A stretch of DNA of 64,000 bases from Epinephelus fuscoguttatus (taxonomy: Eukaryota; Chordata; Actinopteri; Perciformes; Serranidae). The position numbers and the translations under genes were made by a program. The notes beneath the pieces were generated by a model. It was not told where the DNA came from and ran no database searches. It saw only the letters and a list, made by a program, of their open reading frames with translations. The DNA is taken from contig NC_064756.1 of assembly GCF_011397635.1 (NCBI RefSeq), forward strand, positions 20,762,907 to 20,826,906, in the 5' to 3' direction. This document shows, in pieces, positions 25,101 to 33,590 of this stretch. Each line of letters starts with the position of its first letter. Position 1 is the stretch's first letter.

Positions 25101-28100
25101 TCTGTGTGTCTGCTGTTATTGTTTTGTTCCAACAGGAAAATGTGATGTATAGCTGCGCTCATGAGTCATTCACTACCATTTCCTGTTTGTCATAGCCGCA
25201 TTGTGGGAGAGTTTCACTGGTTTACAGCTTTCAGCATAGGTTCACACCTGCGTCTGTATCATAGATAACATGGTTATCCCTGCTGCCATGTCTTTGTTGA
25301 GCTATCATGAGATCACTATCATCATGTGATATATTTGGCTCAAGGAAGTTAAATAAAGTGATGAGGTCATATTTGCACCTCCCAGTGTGTAAATACTTGA
25401 TGTCACTCATCACAGATTTGATGTGTTAAGAAGTGTCACACAAGGAAAAGAGGACAGGTCATACTTTGTTTTTGACCCAGTTCTTGAAACATTAGCTTTT
25501 TAATACAGGCCACATATACAGCCTGGAAGCTATAACAATTGTGTTGAAAGAGTTACACAATATTTTAAATCACTCAATTTAAAGGGGCAGTACACAATCT
25601 AGACTGATAAATAGCACTACAGGTAAGAGGGACAATATGTATTTTTGATTTTAGGGTGAACTGTCCCTTTAAATTGACACTTCAAAGTCCTAATTGATTT
25701 AAATTAACATGCCTCTTCTCCTGTGTCACTCAGATAGCACAAGAAATGGGCTCCATCCTTCAGTTGCTGCTCCCGCTGACCCAGGAACTGAGCAGCTCAG
25801 GGAGGTCAGAGGTCACGGATCAACAGGAGGACCTGCAGTCCATGCTGCACCAGCTGAAGGGAGTGGCCCAAACCTTGGCGCAGGCATCCAGCCCTCAGGT
25901 GAGATAGACAGAGTGTGAGGCAGGAGAGGAAATGCAAAACAAAAGGCTTGACCTTGATGCTTGAAACCAAAGGAGGGCAGGGGATATTACACTGTGGCTG
26001 TTGCGTCTTTTAAGGCTTTGTATCATGTTTAATTATTGCATAAAAATGTAGAGTATATGTGAAAAACTCTGAGGTTGCTCAGAGCGTTTGGCAGTGTTTA
26101 ACCACTAACATATCACTTTACCTGACTTGTTATCAGGGCTAATGCTAAAAAATAACTTTTCTAACTAATCTAGGTCACTCTATGTGGACAGCAACTAACG
26201 GTCACAACCTGATAGCACATTACAGATTACATGTGAGCAAAAGATTATTATGTAATACGCACTTTAAGCTGCTATTTTCTGTGAATATGATGACAATGTT
26301 GGCAAGTTGTGTACCAGAATTGTCTTAGACTTTCCGAGTTGTTGTGACTTGAGGGGCGTTCACATGAATTTTCTGAGTCAGAAACTCATTTTTTCGATTA
26401 TTCCAACACCACATGAAAGTGCTAGAGAGACAGAGGCTAAAAACAGAGGTGCACATTTGTGGGACGATGCAGGAAGTTTGTTTCTTTTTAAAAACGTGCA
26501 CATTTTTTAATATATCACAGTTGTTGGGAGACAACCTTGAACCTCTAAGGAAGACAGGACAGGACAGGAAACTGTGCTGAAAGAGGAATAACTTCCGCAC
26601 ATTGTTTTTTATTTGTATTGTTAGAGGTCAAATGATTCAGAAAGTAGCCTCCTCACATACCACATTTATCAGCTTATTCACAGTCAGCCTTTCTGCCCCC
26701 TTGTGGCTGTCAGAGGCACCATACTGTCGTCACACTGGATCATGCTGAGAAAGTGTGTCCCTGTTTATGCAATGGATGCCAATGAATTGTTGCAATTGAT
26801 AGCTGCATCGCCAAGCCTCTATTTGCCACAAGCAAGGATATACAATTGTCTAGTTGTGTATCATTGCGTTAAACAGGCGTTTATCCCCGTAACTGAATAT
26901 CCCAGCCCATCCCCTTCCTCCCTCGGAGCACTTTGCAAATAGGCCAACACCACAGAGGCCCCTTTTTGGTGTAAATCTCTGTGAAATGCACGGCTGACAC
27001 CTGATCTCTTTGTTAATGTCTTAGTCGCAGGAGCTGAATTGGGCTTTTGTTGACCGGACCAGCGATCAGTGTGGGAATACGAGCGCAGCGCAGGAGCTGA
27101 GAGATCAGGTAACCCAGTGATGAACGAACATGTCTGTCAGGGAGGAGCAGCGCACATAGCGACCCATTATTTTAGTTTTGGTTGAGTCATTACTGACCGT
27201 GCTACTGTCAGTGTTATCCATATAAGTGTTGTAGAAAGATTCAGTGACCTCATAGAGCATTTTTATTCGAGATTTACCTTCAGCGTTGATTGTCTTTTGC
27301 CCCGAAATGACGGCTGGCTACCAGCTTTAGTGCATGACTAAACACATGCACATCTTTCTTGTCCAACAAACCTTCATGCACAAACTATCAAATGCTCCCT
27401 TTAAAATTTCAGTTGTGTGCCAGAGTACTTGACAATATACTTTAATAAAGAACATAGTTTCTACCCCAAATTGGCTTGTCTGAAAGTACAGAAGAATAAA
27501 AAGATTAAAAGGGAAATTTCAAAGGAAGTAATCACCGTTGTTGTGAGTCCTTGGAGGGCAGAAACCACTTGATTGCCACAGCAACGTCATCATTGTGTAA
27601 ACAGATAAATGGATAATTTTACAGTTTGTTTCCTCGTCCTGCAGAACGTCCAGCTGCAGCAGGAAAACGCTGAGCTGAAGCACAAGTTGCAGAGCATGCA
27701 GGAGCAGGCTGAAGTCGTCCAGCAGGCCATCAGAGACCGAGATGAAGCCATAGCCAAGTGAGAAGCTCATTTTTTCCTCAATGTTCTCAATGCAAATGAT
27801 AATAAATCCAATATATTTTAATTTCTTTGACAGCATTTGTTTGTTTTACAGGATTGCTATTACATTTGCTATAATAATTCTGCAAATTTTGGGTTGAATA
27901 TTCAGAAAACAATCAATGAATTACTGCCATTAATTAATTGGTTTCATAGAGAAAGCTACCTTTGCAGCCACATTTATAAATTTGAATTGATTCTTGTATA
28001 TGACTAAAGACTTGTAATTATTTCTCTATAGGAAAAACCTGATGGAGGCCGAGTTGGTGAGAAGTAAAAATGACATGATGTCTCTGAACAACCAGTTATT

Positions 28101-29342
28101 AGAAGCCATCCAACGTAAACTGGAGCTGTCACAGGAACTGGAGGCCTGGCAGGTGAGATCCCTTTCTCTACACATGCTGTCTCTTTGTCACAAACTGCCA
28201 ATAGCAATCTGTAAGCACATCTCCTGCTTTATGAAACCCTTAATCATTGCATTTAATTCACACCTTTAAGCTCTGCATTATAACTGTAAAAAAAAAACAC
28301 TTTTTGAGGCATGTTGTCCACATTTTTGGTGATAATTTGACAAGACAGGAGATGGATGCTTCTCAGTTTGATGTCCTCAGTGGGAGGTCAGGGACAGACG
28401 CAGCCTTATCTCTCTCAGCTTTGTCAGTTTGGAAGAATATGAGTGGCAGGTGTTTCTGTCTACGAGTCCGTCTGCTGCTGACACACTGTGCCAAGCAGAG
28501 CCATCTGCCGGAGGGTCGGGTCTGTAGCGTTTTGGTGCAGATAATGCAGATAATATTATCATGTGGTGAAATTCTATTTGTTAGCGGAAAGTAGAAATAT
28601 ATGATTTTAATCGATAATAAATCAGAAATAATCTGTTGAAAAGTGGCTTTGGATTTCTAATACAAAATATTTGATATTTAAAACAGAACTGAAAATGAAT
28701 CTGTGCTCTCTTCAAAGCCACACTCCAATACTAAGGTTTTTTTTTTCAGCAAAATTGCATGTGTTGGGGAAGTACTGAGCATGTGACAGGATAAATGAGA
28801 CTTGGGTTATACTGCACGAGTTGTGTGAGAGTTTGTAAATGGCTGTTTCCGTGGAGACATCTGAGAAAAATAAATTTTTCTTCATGAATTGAGGGTAACA
28901 CGGCATGACTAATGCTCATTTTGTGGGTGAAGTATTCCTTTAATAATCAAGCAGTGTTTGAATCTGATTTGGTCCGATGACTGTGCTGCACATAGTGAGT
29001 TTAAATGATAAGAGGGCTGTTCTCGTTGACATGAGACACCAGACCGAGTTCCTGCTCCTCAGACTTCCTGCTCATTTCCTCTTCCTCCCCACCTTTCCTC
29101 AGGACGACATCCAGATCATCATCAACCAGCAGCTCAGGACCCAGCAGCAGTCGGAGCATCCTCAGAAGAAGCCCACCAACAACGGCGTGTCCTTCTTCCG
29201 CAGGCCCAGCAGGACGGCCTCCACCTGGACACGCCAGCCCTCCACCTCCTCCACGTGGAGTTCAGACACTAATCAGAACAAAGCCCAATCGCCCTGGAGG
29301 GACTGGTTAAGACGAGGGAAAGGGGCGAATAATGGACAGTGA
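7012..29342 (+). CDS. BICD family-like dynein/dynactin cargo adapter (BICDL1/BICDL2 type), complete, ten coding exons
   Basis: Joined coding exons: 7012-7257, 10769-10984, 20782-20901, 22552-22698, 23180-23362, 25734-25898, 27025-27108, 27645-27757, 28032-28152, 29103-29342. All have GT-AG introns and continuous phase, giving 544 aa (human BICDL1 is about 570). The product is almost all coiled coil. Landmarks are the CC1 box A-A-Q-L-G (residues 52-56), which in this family binds dynein light intermediate chain; a Spindly-type motif L-L-S-E-L-E (285-290) for the dynactin pointed end; and a C-terminal Rab6-binding-like coil (about 420-470) closely resembling BICDL1. It would link secretory vesicles to minus-end microtubule transport in the cytosol. 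Family assignment is firm; the paralogue (bicdl1, bicdl2 or a fish-specific bicdl2-like) is not settled. The C-terminal tail after residue 475 is basic and Ser/Thr/Trp-rich. Confidence 0.88.
7838..8186. mobile_element. Nested DNA element with ATCGAT/CGATACGATA-type interior
   Basis: The left end AGGGGTGGGAATC and right end GATTCCCCCCCCCACCCCT are inverted repeats. They interrupt the first minisatellite unit between AAACCTATAAAAAC and TATAAACTTTG. Interior phrases such as CACGATACGATATTATCACG and GTGGACTGAAAAAGCAACTG recur at 63560-63740, and a related segment is at 8886-9210. It is probably a hAT-class non-autonomous element. Confidence 0.6.
8205..8645 (+). repeat. Minisatellite, unit about 211-219 bp
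   Basis: CAGTGTTTC(A/T)C(T/C)GATGCTGT plus GTCAGAGACAGGCTGCTAGCC occurs at about 8223 and 8442. GCAGCATCAC, GCAGCTTCAC and GCACTTTCAC mark successive unit starts at 8205, 8424 and 8634. A partial copy lies before the nested insertion at 7768. Confidence 0.7.
8886..9210. mobile_element. Fragment of the same ATCGAT-type DNA element
   Basis: GCAAAATGTGTCTACTGGAC, ACTTGGCATCCC, ATGCCATGCAAAATATTG and ACTATACTGTATCGA match in order the interior and right end of the copies at 7838-8186 and 63541-63741. The outer termini are lost. Confidence 0.5.
9211..10768. other. Remainder of BICDL intron 1
   Basis: No coding exon, no clear repeat family and no long inverted repeat seen. The stretch ends in the acceptor CCCCTGTGTAG before exon 2. 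Confidence 0.5.
10769..10984 (+). CDS. BICDL exon 2 (residues 83-154)
   Basis: Phase 0 at both ends (TAG/GAG at the acceptor, ACT/GTGAGT at the donor). It encodes pure coiled coil beginning [10 protein letters not shown] and including W-E-S-Q-V-G-D-L-E, parallel to the E-W-E-x-R-V-x-E-L-E segment of BICDL1. It is GC-rich and intact. Confidence 0.88.
11640..12860. repeat. Teleost interspersed repeat, split by a nested DNA transposon
   Basis: Left part: CATGATATCTCAAGAACACC, TTTGGCACAAACGTCCACTT and GGTCATAGGTCAAAGGTTAT. Right part from about 12597: GACTCAAGAATTCCTACGC, TATGACAAAATTTTACAC and AGGTCAAAGGTCAACTTCAC. These are consecutive pieces of one abundant fish repeat, separated here by the insertion at 11919-12593. 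Confidence 0.65.
11919..12593. mobile_element. Nested non-autonomous DNA transposon
   Basis: This roughly 675-bp block sits inside the repeat above. Its ends resemble inverted GGTGCTTTCACACCTG-type termini (left CTGCTTTTATACCTGCCC, right GGCCTGAAAGCACCC). Interior phrases such as TTTGCCCCTAAGTGCAGTTT and GACCTTCTTGAAGAGGTGGT are shared by many fish copies I recall. Superfamily is uncertain and no target duplication is clear. Confidence 0.5.
13076..13322. repeat. Teleost interspersed repeat (TATAGCGCCTTTC type)
   Basis: It begins AAATGGACCTGCATTTGTAT and AGCGCCTTTCCAGTCTTC, continues with AACCATTCACACGCTGATGG and ATTTGGGGTTCACTATCTTG, and ends TACCTCCTGAGCCATGGTTG. This is a widely dispersed fish repeat. 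No coding part. Confidence 0.6.
14000..14245 (+). repeat. Diverged direct repeat, copy 1 (BICDL intron 2)
   Basis: CTCCATGTCTGACGTGTCTT, CAGTTACAGCTGGAACATGG, TCTTGATTGGGTTTCAAATC and TTGATTTATCCAAC occur here in the same order as in 17878-18150, about 3.9 kb downstream. The copies differ by many substitutions and small indels. Confidence 0.6.
14246..16343. other. BICDL intron 2 sequence without identified elements
   Basis: Only short frames. TTAGGTTTAGAGAACAAAA and related phrases at 16055-16130 look like decayed repeat. I see no exon or clear terminal repeats. Confidence 0.4.
16348..17322. mobile_element. Kolobok-like DNA transposon with about 300-bp inverted repeats and a THAP-domain remnant
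   Basis: The 975-bp element is flanked by TTAA at 16344-16347 and 17323-17326. Left AGAATAACTTCGGCATTTTT pairs with right AAAAATACCGAAGTTATCCT. Matching continues inwards for about 300 bases, through the ATTTCCCCATG, CCACTGACCGGTTCAGATCG and GTGACGTCATCTC segments on the left and their complements at 17038-17300. TTAA target sites, AG-starting termini and a THAP domain together fit the Kolobok superfamily. Only the first part of the protein is left, so it is non-autonomous. It lies in BICDL intron 2. Confidence 0.75.
16757..17039 (+). pseudogene. THAP zinc-finger domain remnant inside the Kolobok-like element
   Basis: From ATG 16757 the frame reads [13 protein letters not shown], then Y-S-F-H-R-L-P and W-L-V-V-L-Q. 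A small indel near 16905 shifts the frame, after which [11 protein letters not shown] continues. Together these supply the C-x4-C ... C-x2-H zinc ligands and the F-H-R-x-P core of a THAP DNA-binding domain. A K-K-R-R basic stretch follows, but there is no catalytic domain. The frameshift marks it as dead as an intact protein. Confidence 0.75.
17510..17870 (+). mobile_element. hAT (Charlie-like) MITE remnant
   Basis: GCTGAAACAATTAGTTAATA and TTTGATAATTGATTAATCAT, followed by CACCAGCTTCTCAGATGTGA, are the usual start of the abundant fish TAGAGCTGCAAC-type hAT MITE. The left terminus is intact apart from mutations; the right end is not clear. Confidence 0.5.
17878..18150 (+). repeat. Diverged direct repeat, copy 2 (BICDL intron 2)
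   Basis: CTCCATGTCTGATGTGTTTA, CAGTTACAACTGGAATAGAG and TCTTGATTGGGCTTCAGGTT parallel the copy at 14000-14245. Confidence 0.6.
18151..18480 (-). mobile_element. hAT-type MITE remnant, opposite orientation
   Basis: CATTTGAGAAGCTGGAACCA (18211-18230) is the minus-strand version of the internal phrase of the element at 17510. The sequence around it is degraded and termini are not seen. Confidence 0.35.
18481..20781. other. 3' part of BICDL intron 2
   Basis: It holds a CA repeat (19139-19177) and no convincing exon. The frames at 18623-19401 overlap the CA repeat and lack splice support. The acceptor TTTGTGTGTAG precedes exon 3. Confidence 0.45.
19139..19177 (+). repeat. CA microsatellite
   Basis: About nineteen CA units with one AAC interruption. 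They create overlapping spurious open frames on both strands. Confidence 0.95.
20782..20901 (+). CDS. BICDL exon 3 (residues 155-194)
   Basis: Forty codons, phase 0 at both ends, donor CAG/GTAGCT. It encodes [15 protein letters not shown], matching the S-E-V-E-R-Q-L-S-M-Q-V-H-A-L segment of BICDL1. Confidence 0.88.
20945..21087. mobile_element. Small hairpin MITE (143 bp)
   Basis: CATATTTTAGTGTACTGTTC at the left is the near-perfect reverse complement of the right end, ending AGTACACTAAAATATG. About 36 bases pair with two or three mismatches around a 70-base centre. It lies 43 bases after exon 3. No convincing target duplication. Confidence 0.6.
21379..21876. mobile_element. PIF/Harbinger-type non-autonomous element (498 bp)
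   Basis: The left end GAGGCCGTACACATGGCG and right end AGCATGTGTACGTCCCC are inverted. Both are flanked by TAA (21376-21378 and 21877-21879), the three-base target typical of PIF/Harbinger. The interior is non-coding. A run of about 19 A lies shortly after it (21950-21968). Confidence 0.7.
22552..22698 (+). CDS. BICDL exon 4 (residues 195-243)
   Basis: Acceptor CTCTCTTTCAG, donor CAG/GTACGT, phase 0, 49 codons. It is coiled coil with L-E-E-R-L-A and Q-E-N-T-E-L-R, aligning with L-E-x-R-L-S-A-T-L-E-E-N-D-L-L in BICDL1. Confidence 0.88.
23180..23362 (+). CDS. BICDL exon 5 with Spindly-type motif (residues 244-304)
   Basis: Acceptor GTGATTCAG, donor GAG/GTACCA, 61 codons. The coil Q-L-Q-A-Q-V-E-E-L is followed by [11 protein letters not shown] (284-294). 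This is the position and pattern of the BICDL1 S-L-L-S-E-I-E motif that contacts the dynactin pointed end. Confidence 0.88.
23363..24249. other. Intron 5 sequence, no exon seen
   Basis: AT-rich with only short frames, including an AT-rich minus-strand frame at 23687-23911 without splice support. The LINE fragment follows. Confidence 0.45.
24250..24607 (-). mobile_element. LINE C-terminal fragment (fish L2-like), antisense to BICDL
   Basis: On the minus strand from 24607 the frame reads [14 protein letters not shown], then [16 protein letters not shown] and M-G-S-R-A-F-S. This is the familiar C-terminus of fish L2-like ORF2 proteins. The coding part decays after about 60 residues, and a GGTGACCTTGAGTG/AATAAAATATATT-type 3' end follows. 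It is truncated at its 5' end. Confidence 0.8.
24608..25582. other. Intron 5 sequence, no exon seen
   Basis: No splice-bounded open frame and no element with clear termini. Confidence 0.4.
25583..25668. mobile_element. 86-bp TTAA-flanked MITE, internally deleted relative of the 5342-6510 element
   Basis: TTAA at 25579-25582 and 25669-25672 brackets AGGGGCAGTACACAATCTAG at one end and GAACTGTCCCT at the other. The inside, AATCTAGACTGATAAATAGC and ACTACAGGTAAGAG, is the same sequence as the arms at 5376 and 6455. It sits 65 bases before exon 6. Confidence 0.7.
25734..25898 (+). CDS. BICDL exon 6 (residues 305-359)
   Basis: Acceptor TGTGTCACTCAG, donor CAG/GTGAGA, 55 codons, phase 0. It reads [15 protein letters not shown] and then [12 protein letters not shown]. 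It has lower coil propensity and is a less conserved middle region in this family. Confidence 0.82.
25899..27024. other. BICDL intron 6
   Basis: No named repeat recognised. The frame at 26325-26600 (minus) has no splice sites or family match. Confidence 0.4.
27025..27108 (+). CDS. BICDL exon 7 (residues 360-387)
   Basis: 28 codons between acceptor AATGTCTTAG and donor CAG/GTAACC, phase 0. It begins S-Q-E-L-N-W-A-F-V and ends A-Q-E-L-R-D-Q. It is poorly conserved and placed by phase and by continuing the heptads into exon 8. Confidence 0.72.
27645..27757 (+). CDS. BICDL exon 8 (residues 388-425)
   Basis: Acceptor CGTCCTGCAG. The exon ends after two bases of a Lys codon (AA/GTGAGA). It encodes [11 protein letters not shown] and [11 protein letters not shown], the last identical to a BICDL1 stretch that starts the Rab6-binding coil. 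Confidence 0.9.
28032..28152 (+). CDS. BICDL exon 9 (residues 425-465)
   Basis: It completes the split Lys codon and reads [18 protein letters not shown] and [11 protein letters not shown], then donor CAG/GTGAGA. This is the most conserved part of the family and the cargo (Rab6) binding coil. Confidence 0.92.
28153..29102. other. BICDL intron 9
   Basis: No exon or clear transposon. Ends in the acceptor CACCTTTCCTCAG. Confidence 0.5.
29103..29342 (+). CDS. BICDL exon 10 (residues 466-544 and stop)
   Basis: It begins [11 protein letters not shown], matching D-D-M-H-R-V-I-D-R-Q-L of BICDL1. A tail follows with F-F-R-R-P-S and W-R-D-W-L-R-R-G-K, ending at TGA 29340-29342. The F-F-R remnant resembles the F-F-R-K-I end of BICDL1 but the tail is longer. 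Confidence 0.88.
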   Translation, partial: DDIQIIINQQLRTQQQSEHPQKKPTNNGVSFFRRPSRTASTWTRQPSTSSTWSSDTNQNKAQSPWRDWLRRGKGANNGQ

Positions 29343-30020
29343 GTGCTGTACCTGCTGAGTGCTGAAGAGAGGTCAGAAGTCACATGTGCAGCTTCCTGCA
29401 CGTCACGTATGGTGAAAAGAAGCCATAAAGACACTTGTAATTCAGTGACGAACAACAGAGCCGCTGCGGACAAAGACTTGTTGAACAGGCACTTAATCGT
29501 GCACATTTCACTGAGAGGCTGAGCCTTCTAAAAATCTAAACTGTGACAACCTGGAACACTAATTTTTTCACAGATTTACATTTGAAGGTTTGAGACTGTA
29601 AATATCGTGCCTTATTTTGTAACATTGTGAATGTCTTTAAGTCTGAGACTTTGTATGCTATACAGAGTAGATGTAGATGAGTTTTTCGGATTATTTAATG
29701 TCACAGATCAAAGAGAAAGAGACGGTCAGGAAATTACGATCAATTTGTAATCGTACTGAACTGTCTTTACACACCAAGTCTGATGTGAGGCGTTACATTT
29801 GTTACTGTCAGTTTTGTTTAAAAGCTAAATGTGTAAAAATGTTGATTGTAAAAGAAACACTGAATGTTTTCACGTAGACTGAAATAGCTGTTATTTTTTT
29901 ATAATTTTGTTTTTGTTCTCTGAATGACGACTTGGTGTGGAACGAGTCTGTATTGCAGACACATGTATGTGTACGTTCTGTGGCTCAGTGTTCAATATTA
30001 AAGCTGCTGAGTACAAGCTG
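29343..30020 (+). terminator. BICDL 3' UTR with polyadenylation signal
   Basis: After the stop the sequence has no coding features. ATTAAA at 29997-30002 followed by a GT-rich stretch (CTGGGTTGTTTTC) is the best candidate poly(A) signal, giving a 3' UTR of about 0.7 kb. Confidence 0.45.
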
Positions 30021-31189
30021 GGTTGTTTTCTAAGATGTCTGAGTGGCCACATCTGGAATGATCAGTGGATAATCTCATAAAACATCAAATAATTCTTTGA
30101 GGTTTTGTTAATAAACTGAAGAGTCAGGCAGCTGATGACACATGGCCAAGATAAGTGCTCGACCAGTAACAAGAAACACTTTAAGATGTTACGTTAGAAA
30201 ACTCTTCAGTTCAAAGGAATGATCTAAATCAAGGTGACCTACTTCTAGAGAAGGACCTGCGTATTGTCTTTCTTTCTAGTCTTGTCCTACTTTGTCTAAT
30301 AAGAGAATTTGATAACAGAAACACAAAAGAATCGAAAGACTGAAAATGTCTTCAATGTGGAGTTGAAACTACTTTTCTCCTGAACAATATCAGAATGCAG
30401 CAATGCCCAGGATGACCATGAGACTGAATTGAAAACAAGTATGTTTTGTCCTTAGTGATTTACTTGAGATGCACTCAGTGTAGAGAGCCTTTAGAAAACA
30501 TTCAACCTCCTTGACTACTTAGACATTTCATGGTGTTGCCATTTGAAATTGATTTTTGACAAAATTATTGAGCATAATTGCAGAAATCGTCATTATAGTA
30601 TTTTAGTTTTGCCTATAACATATCCACAGAGACTGATACGTTAAAACCTCAATAGCAGTAATGACATGATGCTCAGGTGCTCAAACACCTGCCTCGTAAA
30701 CCAGTGGTTCCCAACTGGTCCAGCCTCAGGGTCCAGTTTTCTCCTTAGTCATTAGCTCTAGGTCCACACAGTTTTATACATTCAGTGCAGCAGGAAACAG
30801 CACTTCAAAAATGCAACTCTGTGCCAGAAATTCACTGTACTTAAAAATAAATAATGCTTTTTACAACTTGACATGTTTGCAAGTCACTTGCAGTCCATAC
30901 AAAATGGATTTTAAGACAATTCCCACACAGATCAATCTCCTCTGGGCTTTTTACGCACTCACAAATGCTCAGAAATGCCATCATCACTGGGTGTTAGCAG
31001 TATGAAAAAGTTGCAGGACAGGACATGAGTGCACAAAGACATTGTTCTCCATATACCAAAGAATACACACAGGAGACATTGGCACAGTCACCATGTTTTA
31101 GTAAAAGGATCAGACAAACTTATTAAAGAGGGTGTATGTTAGTCTCATTACAAAAGGCAGTTCTTGAAAAACCTTTAGCTTAAGTCCAA
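30021..31189. other. Intergenic DNA between BICDL and ube4a
   Basis: No gene, RNA gene or named repeat recognised. Confidence 0.4.
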
Positions 31190-31410
31190 GATTAGTCAAG
31201 GGGTCTTTACGCAGTAGTTGTACAGTTGCTCATCCTGAGGTTTCTTACATTTTTTCCCTGTAAATGGGTTTTTCTGGGGGAGTTTTTTTCTTATCTGAAG
31301 TGAGAGTCCAAAGACAGAGGGTGCCATATGCTGTACAGATTTTAAAGCCCCCTGAGACAAGTTGTGATTTGTGATATTGAGTTATATAAATTAAATGAAC
31401 TTGACTGAAG
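31190..31410 (+). mobile_element. 3' tail of a LINE-type retroposon
   Basis: GGGGGAGTTTTTTTCTTATC, GAGAGTCCAAAGACAGAGGG, AAGCCCCCTGAGACAAGTTG and GATATTGAGTTATATAAATT, ending in AACTTGACTGA, form the typical 3' end of an abundant fish non-LTR element. No coding part is attached. Confidence 0.6.
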
Positions 31411-32690
31411 TAGTAATCAACTACTGGATCTTTATCACAGCTTTAAATTCAGCCATTTGTTTACTGATGCCATGCATACATTCATTTTTTTCTCGACATA
31501 ACCAACATCTGAGAACAGTTAGGCAATTTCATCAAGCCTTTGTCCAAATACAAACTCTCAAACCCAAACTACAGTTTCATAAACACAGGAGGGAACCATG
31601 CATTAAATCTACAGACACATCTGCCCAACTCAGACAGCTCCCCGAGGTTTGAGCGCCAGAGACCCAGTCAGAGGTGCAGTCTGCTGCTGCCCTCTGCTGA
31701 CGGTCAGCACACATCAGCAAAAAAACACAGAACAAGCTGAAAAAGCTGAAACGTCAACTAACCTCATACAGACAGTGCAGTCTTTCATCACAGATAACAA
31801 AGAAAAAAAAAAGAAAGACACGTTTTCAACAAATGACACCTACTGAACTCTGAGTACAAATACTGGAAAAAATTGGCTTAGAAATGCCATATATCTTTGA
31901 TATATATTGCTCATGCTGGTGTGCATGATAAGATTTCCTCAGCTGGGAAATTCAGTTGTAGCAACACAAAGGCAACAGTAGTAGGCCTACACATAAAAGG
32001 TTCACATAAACAGAGACAGTAAAGGACAAATAAAATGAGGAAAACACTAAAATAAGAATAAAACAAATAAAAAACAAACAAAAAAAACCACACAGGAACA
32101 TATGGAGACAAACATTGCAAGTTAAAGTAACAGTTATGTGACATTATAGCTTATAATAGCAGCAGCGTCAGTTGGTAAACAGTAAGATCAGACTAATGAT
32201 TCAGTTAAGTAGTGTTAGGCTAATTAGTGTTTGTTAATTTAGAGATCAGGGTGTCTACAGGTATCAGACACTTTAACGTTGATTTTTTAAATGATTTTTT
32301 TTTCAAGCCCTTATTGACATTATAGAAAACATGCAAACAAAGAAGTCATTAATATAGACAAGATCATTCAGAGTAAAAATCTGATTTAGTGTTATTAACA
32401 ACATGCAGGAATACATTTTTCCAAAATTGCTTATTGTGGGAACATTGCCAAAACAGGGGCATCAAAAGTGGAAGTAGTCTCGTGCCTAAGGCTTATCTGT
32501 CTTACATAACTGTCATGAATTATTTCCACAAATAGCCCATGGACTGCGAATCAGGCTTAAACGTGGGGAATATTGGATTAATATTTAGTGCACTTACACA
32601 TGTTGACTATATTTAATAAATTCACGGAGAGAGGTTGCTTTATTAAACCATTTTAAATATTGTTGTCATGTTTTGTAAAAGTTACTCAGC
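31411..32690. other. Intergenic DNA upstream of the presumed ube4a promoter
   Basis: AT-rich with short frames only. No named element. Confidence 0.4.
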
Positions 32691-32811
32691 AAAGAAGACG
32701 CTCCGTCTCATTTTGATGACGTTTACAGTTCAGTTTACTGAGGAACTGCTACTGGTTTCGAGAAGCAATTTTTTTTTAATCAAAAACACACACTTCCTCC
32801 CGTCAAAACAG
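32690..32811 (+). promoter_or_regulatory. ube4a: Possible ube4a promoter and non-coding first exon
   Basis: The coding start of ube4a is at 36131 and its exon has an acceptor-like upstream side, so a non-coding first exon is expected further left. CCCGTCAAAACAG/GTACGA at 32799-32817 is a reasonable donor. It is preceded by a TGACGT-like box (ATGACGTTT, 32717-32725) and followed by TAGCTAAC-rich sequence often seen after fish promoters. This is inference only; no TATA box or strong CpG cluster is visible. Confidence 0.2.
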
Positions 32812-32927
32812 GTACGACAGCCCTCTTTATCGTTTTTATACATTATTTAGACTAGCAATACACGAAATGAATAGGATAGTTTATAAAATCGATGCTGCAA
32901 TAGAGTCGTGGTGACCCCATGACAGCT

Positions 32928-33032
32928 TAGCTTGTTAGCTAACTAGCTAACTAACCCTGCTGCAGGACGGTCAATGCTACTAGCTGCTGCTAGCTAGTTA
33001 GCTAACTAGCGTCAAGTAGCTAAGCTGCTATT
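32928..33032. repeat. Cluster of TAGCTAAC/GTTAGCTA palindromic repeats
   Basis: AGCTTGTTAGCTAACTAGCT, then GCTAGCTAGTTAGCTAACTA, in both orientations within 100 bases. A similar, looser cluster lies in the first kilobase of kmt2a intron 1. Confidence 0.7.
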
Positions 33033-33590
33033 TAAAATGCTGAACGGCTGATGTGACACTTTTGAAATGGCGTAATAGTTGGAGAGCTAGCTCCACAAAG
33101 TAACACGAGTATATCTGTATGCTACTGAGCTGACCTGATGGGTAACCGTGACAACACATTGTAACGTTAAAGAGGTGAGTCCTGATAAAACACACGAGTG
33201 AGCGATAATGACAGGCAGCCCATATGTTCACTGCTCCGTGAGCAGCTGTAAGCAGCAGCGGACAGTAGATGTGTTATTGATTTCTCTGAATGTCGTGCCA
33301 AAAAGTTTCCAAGCTCATCAGTAGTGTGGAAGATAATAAATCACTAGTGAAACATTAGGATCAGGCAGCTGGAGAAGGTATTTATTTATCAATCCAATGT
33401 AAAGTTAGTATGATGAGAAGGAAAGGAAGACATTGTAAATAGGATTCAACAATGAGTAGATAGAAACTAGGACACAGTAATCTAAACAATAACTACACTC
33501 TCCATTACAGCAAAAATATTCTGCAATGTGATGTGATCAGTGACAAGAGATAAAGGACAGATATAGAGAAACAGTGGGGTATGACCTAAA

